Of a stretch of 64,000 nt of DNA, positions 11,808 to 21,994 are shown one piece after another. The translations under genes and the position numbers were made by a program. The stretch spans positions 122,879 through 186,878 of the forward strand of contig SKCR01017745.1 in NCBI GenBank assembly GCA_019454045.1. The letters are read 5' to 3'. The notes beneath the pieces were generated by a model. It was given only the letters and a program-made list of their open reading frames with translations. It ran no database searches and was not told where the DNA came from. Every line of letters starts with the position of its first letter. Within the stretch, counting starts at the first letter, position 1. Origin of the DNA: Zanthoxylum bungeanum (taxonomy: Eukaryota; Streptophyta; Magnoliopsida; Sapindales; Rutaceae).

Positions 11808-13873
11808 TGTAGACACTGTATTTTTGCATAAAGCCCAATAATGAGCCTAGTATGGAGGCACTACCCGATAAGTCACGGAAGTCACAAGAAACGCATGCCA
11901 GAAGGGAAAATTCAATAAATTAATTAATTGCTCGTCAAATTTAAATTCGATAGTTAGCCGCGGGTTCACTTAGTCGATTCCTGTTTTAAACATTAATCTT
12001 GCCCAAAAACCTTCGCCACACATCCAAAGCCCTTACGCACCCATCCAAGCGCACATGCACAACCAAAACACTAATACAAACCACGATATAAAGACCGACT
12101 AAACTAAACCTAGCCTCTCTCATCTATCAAACTCACGCCAAAAAAAAGAAAAAAGATATGAAACATAACCACTCTCTTCTTCCTCGGCCACTCACTCAGG
12201 TCTCTCTCACACATGGCTTCCCTCTCTCGGCTCTCTCCCTCCTCCCTCAATCTTCACGACAAAAAATGAAACCTTAATAGCTTCTTCCTCTCTCTCTCTC
12301 GCCTATCTCCACTCATCCACTCTTCACACGGCAACAACAAAATTACCCCACCAAGAAGCCAAAACACTCATGGCTCACTCTTTGCTAAACATAGATCCAC
12401 GCACTGACCGACACTAAACAATCAACAAAATTGCCCTCCACGTGAATCACAAACCAAAAAACCATTGACTCTTTTTCTAAGCCACATGTGAATCATAACT
12501 CAGCAACAATCCTGAAGAAACCAACAGCCTCATAACCGAACACACACAAACAAAGCAACGAGCCGAAAATAAAAGAACCCCATAAACAGCCATAATTGAC
12601 CGAGAAAGAGCAACAAAAAACACCTCCACCGACTCAAATAAATAACAACAAATAGCCCTTCAAACGGCAGACACACAACAAACCAGCCACTAGACCAAAC
12701 AGCAGCTCACGGTACCAATAAACCTCAACAAAAACCTTAACCAAGTTAACCAAACCAACACACACTCGGAAATACAGACAAGACACACACAGCTGACACT
12801 TCAAAAGACACGTTCAAAACATTCAAAAGTAGCAGCCACCAAACCGAGCAACAAATCAACAAAAACAAGCTAACATACCAGCCCCCTTAGCACCAAACAA
12901 ACGTGAGCAACAATCAGGTATCCTTCGCTGTCCAAATAAAACAACAAACAAATCGACAATAAACTGACGTACAAACCAGAACACTCTAGCCCTCACCGAC
13001 TCCAACCAAACAGCCCCCAAACCAGTAAAATAGCGACCGAAAGTCACCCAAAAATGGTCCCAAAAATCACCCCCTAAAACAGTCCCTGAACCTCCGAAAT
13101 AGTCCAGAAAATAGTCCCCGTAACACCACAGAAAAACAACAACAAAAACAGAGAAAATAGCAGTCCAAAACAGCAGAAACAACGAATCAGTAAACCAGAA
13201 AAAGAGGGAAACATTAACCCTTCCGGCGATGTCCTAACACGCTCCCGAGAAGCGACTTAAAAGGTAAGACCTGAGGGCACCCTTTATTATATTTTATTTT
13301 GTCGTCCTGGAAACGACATGTTTGGTTGGACATGAAATACGTCTAACTAGGTATGCAAAGTCCTACATTGAAAACGACCAAATTCTCTGGTCACACTTTT
13401 TATTATTTCGCATTTATTTTGTGTTATTTATCTTTCTTTATTTTTTTGCACTTAGTTTATTATTTATCGTTTCGGTTATTTATTGTTATTTCATCATATG
13501 CATTATTATATTTCACGTCTATTTTTATTTACATTGTGTTAATAATTGCGTGTTATCCCTTGCTGTATATCGGATGGAAACCATGGGTATGTAAATTCGT
13601 GTGTTTATTTGAATTATCTTGCATGTGCTGCATAAGACTTGGTTATATTATTGCATAAACCCGTTCATTACAACTGGCATAAGTAAGAGACCATTCCGAA
13701 CCCAACGGTTTGAGGTCTTCCCTTGCGAGGGGTGAGTGCGGCCTTAAATCATTTCCCAATTCACACTGGGTGGCGACTCCATTATTCTCCGGTTTAGTCC
13801 CCGCGGGCTACTCCGTACTCCCGACGAGCCACGAGCCTAGACAGCGTCGCCGTACCTCTGTACCATGTCTACA
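11808..13873 (+). repeat. LARD right (3') LTR
   Basis: Begins TGTAGACACTG and ends ATGTCTACA, an 8-bp inverted terminal pair. It matches the left LTR with many substitutions and lacks about 220 bp (junction near 13580). ORFs 12856-13182, 13322-13658 and 13710-13910 are LTR sequence. Confidence 0.9.
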
Positions 13874-13962
13874 AAACATGCAATACATATCCAATATGTC
13901 TTATACATAATTAAATTAAAATTACTATGACATAGATTTAAAACATATGTTGTGTGGTTAAG

Positions 13963-13979
13963 CCTTGCTACTCATACCA
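13963..13979 (-). other. Copia-1 primer-binding site (diverged)
   Basis: The minus strand reads TGGTATGAGTAGCAAGG a few bases after the 5' LTR end. This matches the initiator-tRNA-Met PBS TGGTATCAGAGC with a substitution and an insertion. It proves that 13983-15840 is the 5' LTR and that 13874-13982 is the displaced start of the Copia-1 leader. Confidence 0.75.
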
Positions 13980-13982
13980 TTA

Positions 13983-15840
13983 TGTTAGGGCAGTTGTGGA
14001 ACCCCTAGAGTCAGATCGGTGCCTCGGGCAGCGGAAATGGGTCTAACCCATGAAAATCAAGTATATGTGTAATTTTAAATTATTTAATAAAATATTATAT
14101 TCCATTACGAGTGTATAGGAAAAAACCGGGACTGAATCGGAGTTCGGAAGCTCCAGAACGAGAGAAAACAAAATTATCACGCGCGCGCACTGTGCGTCAA
14201 TCTTTATTTTTTTTTTCATTTCTTTCTCACATTCAGCTCACTTTCCAGTGAGCTGAATGAAATAGAGTATTTTACCCTAATCTATTCTGGTTCTCCCTAA
14301 ACACTTCAAAAACACCCTAAATTAATTTTTAACATCAAAACCAACATTAACACATGTTATAGAATAAAACCTATAATATGTGTTAATGTTGGTGTGACTA
14401 ATCTCCATTGTACTTGTAATTAATTTGCTTGTATTTGTACTTGTACTTGTAATTAAAACCTTTCTAAAGCTTGCTATTTATAGTAAAACTTATGCAGGTT
14501 GTAATCAACTTTTAAGTGAGCTTAATCTAATTTGTCCAAATATGTATAATTAGGTGTGACTAATCTCCATTGTCTCCCACTTTAATTTAATCCAATTAAA
14601 TCAAGTCCAATGATTAGAAAATGGATTAGTTAAATGTTTGCCACCTTGATTTAATCCAATTAAATCAAGCCAAAACCACCTATTATTACATACTTACAAT
14701 TACCATAATATCCTCAAATGGTAGACATAATTATGATTTTACAATTAGGCCATTGTGTAATTATTGAATTAATCCAATTAGGTCAAAGTAAATAATCAAT
14801 GTTATCTAATAACACTTGATTATCTTAGTTGATAATTATAATATCGAAAATTATATTTTATAAAAAATAATCGGCTACCCAAGTGCTTAACGAGTACACT
14901 TTGTAGTGGGACTCTTTAAGTTCAGACACGTTCGTCCTATAAGCCTAGCTAATATATACGCAATTCAGCCACCTCCGAATTCTCGAAGAACCCGAACGAC
15001 CTTTCTGAACTCTATAAGTCGAGGTCATCACAAATATTTTACAATCCCTCCGTCGTAGGCTATCCGAGTTATTCTTAGGAAACATAGAATACATCGTCAA
15101 GTTTCCAAGACACACATCTCATGTCGACATGTCCACGATTCTTTACAACTGATGTGATCCACCTTAGGTGATCGGCTTTGGCCAAAGTCTTTCAGAATCG
15201 TGACTTAACTCACATGGATACCTAAACCCCTTATGGTACACATACGGGCCGACAGATCTTATCTTGCTTCGCACTTGATTACTGAGTGCATCGGTCCACA
15301 CCCAATGAACATCTATAGGCCAAATCATGAAAGGTTTCTGACATACATGGCATCAAAGTGTGAAGCATCTCACACAAAATCAATGTTATCCTATAGTCAA
15401 AGGATTACATATGCTACTAGACTCGAGGAGATTCCTATTGACGTTGGTGTGTACTTCCAACTATTAGGAATCACCTGTGAGTCATTCAGTATTCGCTTCA
15501 ACGAATACCCACATGTCTATACGAGTTTCCAAAACTCATGGTACATCGGGTTAAACCATTGGAAATCCAATTCCAATATACGACATGTGCTAGTCTTATA
15601 GGTTATAGGAATTCGACCGTATTTCAAAACCAACGACTAGGAATATTTACTTTAAGAATAGTTTACACCTAGTGTGAAAACTATTCTAAGGTCGATGTCA
15701 TTCTTAGCATATGTATACATCAATCTAATACGCATAATGACAATACCATTAATAAGGTATGAAATGAAAAATATAGTTATTTTATTAATAAACAATCAAA
15801 TGTACAGTTCAGATTGACACTCTAAGCACCAACTCCATCA
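13983..15840 (-). repeat. Copia-1 5' LTR
   Basis: The plus-strand ends are TGTTAGGGCAG and ACTCCATCA, so the minus-strand LTR starts TGATGGAGTTGG and ends in CCCTAACA. The right 1.2 kb equals 1-1225. Length is 1858 bp. Around 14200-14450 it holds TA- and pyrimidine-rich promoter-like sequence with several TTGTACTTGTA repeats. The ORF at 15233-15601 is the counterpart of the non-gene ORF at 768. Confidence 0.9.
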
Positions 15841-16269
15841 ATATGTGTTTGGTATCGGTTATGATGTTAGATTTTGAGTGTTTGGGTAATGTATGGAAAT
15901 GTTAAGAAATAATTTATGGTTTTAGAAACTACAAAATTGACCTCTGGACCATATTGGTGCGCCACTAAGTGGTGATTGGCGTGCCAATATAATGAATGAG
16001 CAGTGCAATTGCTCACTTGAAAGAATTAACACGCCAATGGCCAACGATTGGCGCGCCAATACAGAACGCGCATTGCGACACTCGCGTTGGGCGTGGCACG
16101 ACATGCGGTGCAATATAGTATTTAATTTAAATGAAATATTTGATCTAGGGCCATATATTAATGAGTTTTAATTTTTAAAATGTATCCATACCCCGAATCC
16201 GCCGATCTGGACCGCTCCCGCTGCGCGTGGCACTGATTCGACCCTAGGGGATCCGGATCCGCCCCAACA
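15841..16269 (+). repeat. LTR end fragment of an older copia-like element, plus orientation
   Basis: The right end GGATCCGCCCCAACA, read in reverse, resembles the 3' end of the Copia-1 LTR (shared CCCCTAG, GCAGCGG and TGTTRGGG words). This marks the 3' end of an LTR in plus orientation. The left part is cut by Copia-1. No PBS follows; hAT coding sequence does, so this looks like the downstream edge of an inserted LTR. The palindrome ATTGGCGCGCCAAT and diverged copies of it occur at 15950-16060. Confidence 0.55.
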
Positions 16270-17408
16270 ATAACATGTTTCTCAAGGAGAATATATCATG
16301 ATGTTTATCTGAAGCTCCAACAGAATTTACTAGTATAGAAAGTAAATTGAATAAAGAATTAACTTCTGCATGCCTCTTTGCCACATAAATAAGAGCCAAC
16401 TGAAGTTGAGGGTAAAATAGTGAACAAAATCAGCACATTCATTTTCCTCTAAAATGAGTGTTTTCAAACCATTATATTCACCCATCATATACTTGCCCCA
16501 TAATAACCTTTACAAACTTAATCCATGTCTTGAAAATAGGTTATTAAGAGCCTCATTAAGTGAGAAAGCCATAGTACTAGTAACATATTCAATACTAATA
16601 AACCGTTCAACCACATGTCCATTCTTATCTAAAAAAACGTAATACAACAACCGAGATTCATAAATTAGAACAACAAATAAGGAATCATTGCATTAGTAGT
16701 TTCAATTGAAGTACAACTTACAATATCTTTTTGAATCTTTGGTGATGTTGTTTGCAGATTTAGATGAGTGTTTATGAAACTCACGATATTAATATCTTCA
16801 TTATGATTGGAGAGGAAGCGTAGAAGCTCAAGAAAATTCCCTCGATTGCTTGAACCTTCTGACTTATCATTCCCATGAAATGCCAGTCCTTGTTTTAAAA
16901 GAAATGGAAGGCAAGCAACTACAACATTTAAATGAGTTTCATATTCACTTCGAGTTTTCTCATATTGCCTTGTTAAAAATATTACAGTATATTGTTTTTG
17001 ATTCATAAACCTTTCACAATTCTGCATAGCCTGGTTCTGGGCATTATTGACACCCCATTCGTTAATTTTTCCTTTTTCTTCCAATTTTTAAATCATTTAC
17101 TAATAAAACCATCTTCGAAAAGATAACAGAAAAAACAAAATACAACATCTTCTTTTTTGTTATATTCCAAGTCGTTTTTTATTTCCAAATTCTTCACATT
17201 TAAAGTCATGGAATTTAGGTTGACAAAGGCCCTTTTATAAGTATGTTTTTTTTTTTTTTTTTTTTTAAATTTGATCTCGAATATTACAGTCATAACTATT
17301 AATGCAAGGATGTAATCCAGGATTGACTTCTTCATTCTTAGATGAACTATAATTAGTTCTCTTTAGAGGAGGTGGGAGTGATGATTTAGTTTTGAAATAT
17401 TTCTCCAT
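16270..17408 (-). pseudogene. hAT-type transposase-derived gene (TTF zinc finger / ZMYM1-like, DUF4371), truncated
   Basis: The start is the minus-strand ATG at 17408 (MEKYFKTKSSLPPP), the usual opening of plant ZMYM1-like proteins. A NPGLHPCINSYDCNIRDQI block follows, then the TTF-type finger relic ending EDVVFCFFCYLFE (17093-17335). A 139-codon open piece (16665-17084) holds the GLAFHGNDKSEGSSNRGNF block and NFLELLRFLSNHNEDI typical of DUF4371. Further downstream pieces (about 16280-16600) resemble the GHVVERFISIEY, ALSLNEAL and EENECADFVH regions of the RNase-H-like domain. The dimerisation C-terminus is missing at 16269, where the LTR fragment begins. Several frameshifts and a poly-T run inside the frame show decay. 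These proteins derive from hAT transposases; no activity is expected here. Confidence 0.82.
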
Positions 17409-17580
17409 ACCTATTTCAAATCACATACAATGTCAATATACAAATTAATATATGATGAGATAATCAATGAAGGCAAACGATATGTATAATTGGTTCTCAA
17501 CGGGCGTGACTTGATGGTGTAGAGTTCATGATTTCATTTTAAGGAATCCAGGGAGTGCGTTTCTTATAAGAGCCTGGGAC
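17409..17580. other. Short intergenic spacer
   Basis: Upstream flank of the hAT relic and left flank of Copia-2. It would join directly to 23094 in the empty site. I recognise nothing in it. Confidence 0.5.
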
Positions 17581-17585
17581 AGCTG
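17581..17585 (+). repeat. Target-site duplication of Copia-2 (left)
   Basis: AGCTG immediately before the LTR, repeated exactly at 23089-23093 after the right LTR. A 5-bp TSD is standard for copia integration. Confidence 0.95.
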
Positions 17586-17970
17586 TGTAGAGTACAGCTA
17601 CTGCTTTGAAATGCAGAAGCTTCCTCCTACCATGCTTTCCAGCTGCAAGCAATGAAGAAATCCAGCTAAGAAACTTTCGGTGCTTTTTGACATTTGAAGA
17701 GAAGCAGCCAAACCACTTTTTGTTTGATGCCAACAAGACTCCATGAAATCAGGAGCAATTATAGGGGTGAACAGTAACCATTTTTTGGCTATAAATTCAG
17801 GCCATTTCAGTGTTAGAAAATAATCCCAGTGAGTGTGTGTATATTGTAGAGAGAAGTGTGAGGTTTTCATTAAGTTTTCTTTGTGTAAAACTTGTGTATT
17901 ATTCTTGTAGTAATAATACGGATCCGGTTTTTCCTCAAACACTTCCAAGAGTGATCGTTATTTCATAACA
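17586..17970 (+). repeat. Copia-2 5' LTR
   Basis: Starts TGTAGAGTACAGC and ends TTATTTCATAACA. It contains GGCTATAAATTCAGG (about 17787-17801) as a likely TATA box and a polyadenylation-like AATAATAC stretch near 17910. The antisense ORFs 17539-17948 are shadows that recur in the 3' LTR. Confidence 0.95.
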
Positions 17971-17972
17971 AG

Positions 17973-17984
17973 TGGTATCAGAGC
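17973..17984 (+). other. Copia-2 primer-binding site
   Basis: TGGTATCAGAGC, complementary to the 3' end of plant initiator tRNA-Met, two bases after the LTR. Confidence 0.93.
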
Positions 17985-18235
17985 TTTGGTTCTCATTGGG
18001 ATCGAAAAACCGAAGAACGGAACTTCGATCGGAAAATTCGAGTTCCGGCAAAGTTGTCAAAAATCCAATTTGAGGGTACCATCAGCTAGTTCACGTCGAG
18101 ACGAGCACGGTGGTATTTTCCGGCGACCGAGCCGACGTCCCGTTTGCCGTCACACGCCGCACGCGCCTCACAGAAGGTTCCCACGCGCGCCCACTCGCAG
18201 CACGCACCGCACGCGCGGCTGGAGGTTGAAGACGC

Positions 18236-18443
18236 TGACGTGTCATCCACGTCAGCGACACGTCAGCGACACCTGTCCGACACGTCAGTGACACGTCAGC
18301 GACACCTGTCCGCCACGTCAGCATACGGGTCCCGCCGCCTGCCACGTCAGCTTGCCACGTCATCACGCCACGTCAGCTGACACGTCAGCAACTGGGTCCC
18401 ACACTGCCACGTCAGCACGCCACGTCAGCGCCACGTCAGCAGC
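18236..18443 (+). repeat. Leader array of CACGTCA (bZIP/hex-type) motifs
   Basis: Within about 210 bp CACGTCA occurs 12 times on the plus strand: eight as CCACGTCA and four as ACACGTCA. One reverse-oriented TGACGTGTCA also occurs. Spacing is irregular (10-30 bp), with GGGTCCC and CCTGTCCG inserts. CCACGTCA/TGACGTGG is the classic hex element bound by plant bZIP factors. The array is downstream of the LTR in the transcribed leader, which is unusual. The region is GC-rich compared with everything around it. ORFs 17986-18380 cross it but are repeat-driven. Confidence 0.9.
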
Positions 18444-18655
18444 CTGGTAAATTTCATTTAGCCCCCTGGAGTTTTGAAATTTACAGTTTTGCCCCAGAAG
18501 TTTTAGGAATTTACAAATCAGACCCTGTGTCGGATTTAGACCAAAGGAGTGTCTATTCCACCATTTGTGACCGTTCCGGACGCAACGGTGACCTCCGATT
18601 TGTGAAATTCAGACCCGAATTTAGTGTATTCTCATTTTAAACTTTAAAACTTAAA

Positions 18656-19487
18656 ATGGAGATGGAGGATTCTCATTCTGGTGCAATGATTAAATTGGCT
18701 GCCACTAATTACTCCCTCTGGAGACCTAGGATGATAGATTTTTTGCATTGTAAAGATCTGTTTGATGTCATTGAGTTAAAGGGAGTGAGACCAGAGTTTG
18801 TTAAGGAGTATGACTGGAATAAACTCAACAACAGAACCTTGGGTCAGATCAGGCAGTGGATCGGTCATAATGTCTTCCACCATGTAGCACAGGACACAGA
18901 TGCTTATGGAATGTGGAGGAAATTGGAAGACATGTTCCAGGCCAAAATAGCTCGGAATAAGGCCTTAATAATGAGGCGATTGGTGAATTGAAGCTACGGA
19001 GTGGAACTTCCGTTGCAGAACACACCAACGAGTTTCAAAGCCTGGTGAACCAGTTATCTGCAGTAGATATGCAACTTGCAGATGAAGTTCAAGCCCTCTT
19101 GCTACTCAGTTCTCTTCCTGATAGCTGGGAGACTCTGGTGGTTACTCTCAGCAACTCAGCTCCAGGAGGCAAACTACCATGCCTATGGTAAAGGATGCCC
19201 TGTCAATGAAGAAGCCAGAAGAAAAGATGTGGGCTCAGATCAAACAGAAGCCCTTGTCACGGAGCAGCGAGGAAGACAACAGGAGAAACATCAAGGTGGG
19301 AGAAGAGGCAGAAGCAAAAGCAGGGGCAGGTCCAAGGACGGGAAAAAGACATACAAGTGCTTCCACTGTGGCATTGAAGGCCACTTGAAGAAGAATTGCA
19401 GGAAACTGCAACGGGAGCAGAGACAAGGCAATAACCAGCCGAAGAAGAATGACGCAGAGACACTAGTAGTTACTAGGTGGATGTAGC
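18656..19487 (+). pseudogene. Copia-2 gag
   Basis: The start MEMEDSHSGAMIKLAATNYS is followed by LWRPRMIDFLHCKDLFDVI, the usual opening of copia gag with a conserved W. The first piece ends at a stop at 18989 after a frameshift; the next pieces are 18988-19191 and 19076-19486. The capsid part is UBN2-like (MWRKLEDMF, then NEFQSLVNQLSAVD and SLPDSWETLVV). A basic R/K-rich stretch leads to a CX2CX4HX4C knuckle (CFHCGIEGHLKKNC) at about 19357-19398. At least two frameshifts break the frame. Confidence 0.9.
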
Positions 19488-19881
19488 TATATGCTCCGGC
19501 CAGGAAGAAGCATGCCTTCACACCGCAACTCAGGATGTCGAGTGGTGTGTAGATACTGCAGCATCCTACCACGTCACTCCTCACAGAGATTTCTTCACAA
19601 CATACAAAGCAGGAGACTTTGGAGCAGTGAAGATGGGGAATACCAGTTCTTCTCAGATAGAAGGAATTGGTGAAATACAGTTGCGGACAAATGCAGGGTA
19701 TACAATAACCCTGAAGGAAGTCAGACATGTTCCAGAACTTCGTCTCAACTTACTCTCGGGAGTAGCCCTTGACAAACAGGGCTATGCTAGCCACTTCAGT
19801 AACGGCACCTGGAGAATGATCAAGGTGCTATGGTCATCGCCCGAGGACATATCTGTGGAACCTTGTACAAGACTCATGTGA
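19470..19881 (+). pseudogene. Copia-2 aspartic protease
   Basis: Opens in a new frame and shows WCVDTAASYHVTPHRD, a variant of the copia protease active site (D-S/T-G/A-A-S/T) with DTAAS, then GIGEIQL, VRHVPELRLNLLS and a C-terminal GTW. The catalytic Asp is present. The protein is cut by a frameshift near 19840 that separates it from the integrase. Confidence 0.85.
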
Positions 19882-21188
19882 AGATTTGTGCAGAAAGCCT
19901 CAATGTAGCTGAACGAGAGGCTTCTCAGAATCTGTGGCACCAGAGACTCGGTCACATGAGTGAAAGGAGGTTGTCTACCTTGACAAAGAAGGATCTAATC
20001 ACTGTCTCCAAAAATGCTACTCTGGATCCTTGCAATCACTGTCTATTCGGTAAGCAACACAGAGTCTCTTTCAATTTCTCTTCTACAAAGAAATCAGAGT
20101 TACTCAGTCTGGTGTACTCTGACGTATGTGGTCCTTTGGAGGTAAACTCACTAGGCGGTAACAAAATATTTTCTGACTTTTATTGACGATGCTTCTCGGA
20201 AAGTATGGGTGTATTTTCTGAAATCAAAAGATCAGTCCTGGATTATTTCAAACTGTTCCATGCCATGGTCGAGCGTGAAACATGGAAGAAACTGAAGTGC
20301 CTTCGCACAGACAATGAAGGCGAATACACTTCCAGGGAGTTCGATGCCTACTGCGGAAGTCACGGCATTCGACACGAGAGGACTGTTCCATGCACCCCAC
20401 AACACAATGGTGTCGCTGAAAGGATGAACCGCACCATTATGGAGAAAGTCAGAAGCATGATCAGTATGGCTAAGCTACCAAAGCCATTCTGGGGAGAAGC
20501 TGTTCGTGCCGCCTGCTACCTTATCAACAGATCACCATCTGTACCGTTGAACTTCGAGATTCCGGAGAAAGAGTGGTCTGGTAAGAATCCCTCATATTCT
20601 CACCTCAGAATATTCGGATGTTTAGCATTTGCACATGTATCCAAGGAGCTCAGGCAGAAGCTCGATGCAAGAACTACTCCATGCATCTTCATAGGCTATG
20701 GAGATGAAGAATTTGGATACAGGTTATGGGACCCGAAGGAAAGGAAGGTCATCAGAAGCAGGGATGTAGTGTTTCTTGAAGACCAGACAATAGAAGACAT
20801 TGAAAAGCCCAAGATGCCTTCTAAAACCAGTGCCGACAATGCCGATGCAAATCCAGACACAACTCCAACACCAGAACCAACACCAGTGGCCACAGATGAT
20901 GATGGGGTGCAAGACATACCAGAAGCAGAACCAGAGGAGGAAGGAGGTGTTGAGCAGGGGGAGCTGCAACCTGCTCCATCAGAGGCTTCGAGTTCATCCA
21001 CAGATCCGGATGACAACATACAGCCAGAACCTCCAGTACGAAGATCCGAGAGAGGCCGGATTCCATCAGCCAGATACTCAGGATCAGAATACATTCTGCT
21101 TACTGACGAGGGGGAGCCAGAAACCTTCAACGAAGCAGTATCTCATAATGACAAGACAAATGGCTGCACGCAATGCAGGATGAAATAG
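19830..21188 (+). pseudogene. Copia-2 GAG-pre-integrase and integrase
   Basis: The N-terminal zinc region (LWHQRLGHMSERRL, then CNHCLFGKQHRVSF) is at 19930-20070. The first catalytic Asp is in YSDVCGPL, the second in CLRTDNEGEY and the Glu in PQHNGVAERMNR, so the DDE triad is intact. A double frameshift with a stop at 20184 splits the core. The long piece (20205-21188, 327 codons) also has the LRIFGCLAFAHV block and a Pro/Glu/Thr-rich linker before RT. It stops at 21186. The antisense ORFs at 20696-21130 are shadows. Confidence 0.92.
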
Positions 21189-21994
21189 AATCTCTGCAGA
21201 AAAACAACACTTATTAGATAGTCAAGCTCCCACATGGAATGAAGGCACTGAAGAACAAATGGGTGTTCAAGCTCAAGAAAGATGGCAGCGGAAAAGTGGT
21301 GAAACACAAAGCTCGGCTAGTGGTCAAAGGATTCCTACAGAAAAAGGGGATTGACTTTGATGAGATTTTTTCACCGGTGGTAAAGATGGCTTCAATCTGA
21401 GTTATCCTAGGATTGGTAGCCAGACTGAACTTGGAGCTTGAACAGATGGATGTCAAAACAGCATTTCTTCATGGTGATCTGAATGAAGAAATCTACATGG
21501 AGCAGCCAGAAGGATTCAAGGTTTCAGGTAAAGAAAACCTTGTTTGCAAGCTGAAAAAGAGCTTGTACGGGCTCAAACAAGCACCGAGGCAGTGGTACAA
21601 GAAGTTCGACTCATTCATGGTGGGTCAAGGCTACAAAAGAACTGCAGCAGATCAGTGTGTATACATTCAGAGGTTTCCAGATGGAAATTTCGTTGCTCTT
21701 CTACTGTATGTAGATGACATGTTGATTGTTGGACAAGAAGCAGTGAAGATTAGCCAGCTGAAGAAGGAACTCTCCAAGGCTTTCGACATGAAAGACTTGG
21801 GACCAGCTCAACAGATTTTGGGAATGGAGATTGTTCGTGACAGACAGAACAAGAAGTTGTGGCTTTCACAGGAGAGGTATATTGAACGGGTAATCAGAAG
21901 GTTCGATATACAGAAAGCCAAACCAGTCAGCGTTCCGCTAGCGCACCATTTCAAACTGAGCAGAGTTCGTGCCCCTCATCCAAGAAAGAGATAG
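21182..21994 (+). pseudogene. Copia-2 reverse transcriptase
   Basis: Sequence similarity starts near 21182 with [15 protein letters not shown] and [20 protein letters not shown]. In-frame stops occur near 21216 and 21398. From 21413 the frame is open for 193 codons: QMDVKTAFLHGDLNEEIYM, SLYGLKQAPRQWYKKFD, and the catalytic LLYVDDMLIVG box, followed by MKDLGPAQQILGMEI. The active-site YVDD is intact. The piece ends with a stop at 21992 just before the RNase H part. Confidence 0.93.

Larger units (their letters stand above)
5821..13873 (+). mobile_element. Non-autonomous LTR retrotransposon (LARD, Tat/Athila-like) nested in Copia-1
   Basis: Two direct long repeats (5821-8102 and 11808-13873) flank 3.7 kb with no retrotransposon protein. 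A PBS follows the left repeat and a PPT precedes the right one, so the orientation is plus. The right LTR has the 8-bp terminal palindrome TGTAGACA...TGTCTACA. The left LTR has lost or diverged in its first 7 bases. Because no gag or pol is recognisable, it fits a large retrotransposon derivative mobilised in trans. Both flanks are Copia-1 leader. No clean TSD is seen; an AAAC occurs at both junctions. Confidence 0.85.
1..15840 (-). mobile_element. Copia-1: Ty1/copia LTR retrotransposon, minus strand, split by a nested element
   Basis: Read on the minus strand the order is 5' LTR (13983-15840), PBS, leader, gag, protease, integrase, RT, RNase H, PPT and 3' LTR (1225 to beyond base 1). This is the Ty1/copia order, with integrase before RT. 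The two LTR copies match over the 1.2 kb available, about mid-90s per cent by eye. Bases 5821-13873 are a separate LTR element inserted in the leader. All genes are broken by stops and frameshifts, so the copy is dead. The left end, about 630 bp of LTR, lies outside the window. No convincing TSD can be tested because only one end is visible. Confidence 0.9.

Noticed and set aside
13322..13658. Hydrophobic ORFs that look like membrane proteins (and 7330-7644)
   Set aside because: They are T-rich LTR segments present in both LARD LTRs; hydrophobicity is a composition effect.
5816..13878. AAAAC as a target-site duplication of the LARD
   Set aside because: It fits only if the left LTR starts at TGCATTT and the right one ends at TCTAC, which breaks the TG...CA rule; left unassigned.
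17973..17984. tRNA genes suggested by TGGTATCAGAGC matches (also 33890, 59759)
   Set aside because: Only the short primer-binding complement is present next to LTRs; no cloverleaf.
17986..18380. Arg/Thr/His-rich ORFs across the Copia-2 leader
   Set aside because: Driven by the CACGTCA repeat array on both strands and located upstream of the gag start.
20696..21130. Antisense Ser/Pro-rich ORFs opposite the Copia-2 integrase
   Set aside because: Shadow frames of the Pro/Glu-rich linker of pol.
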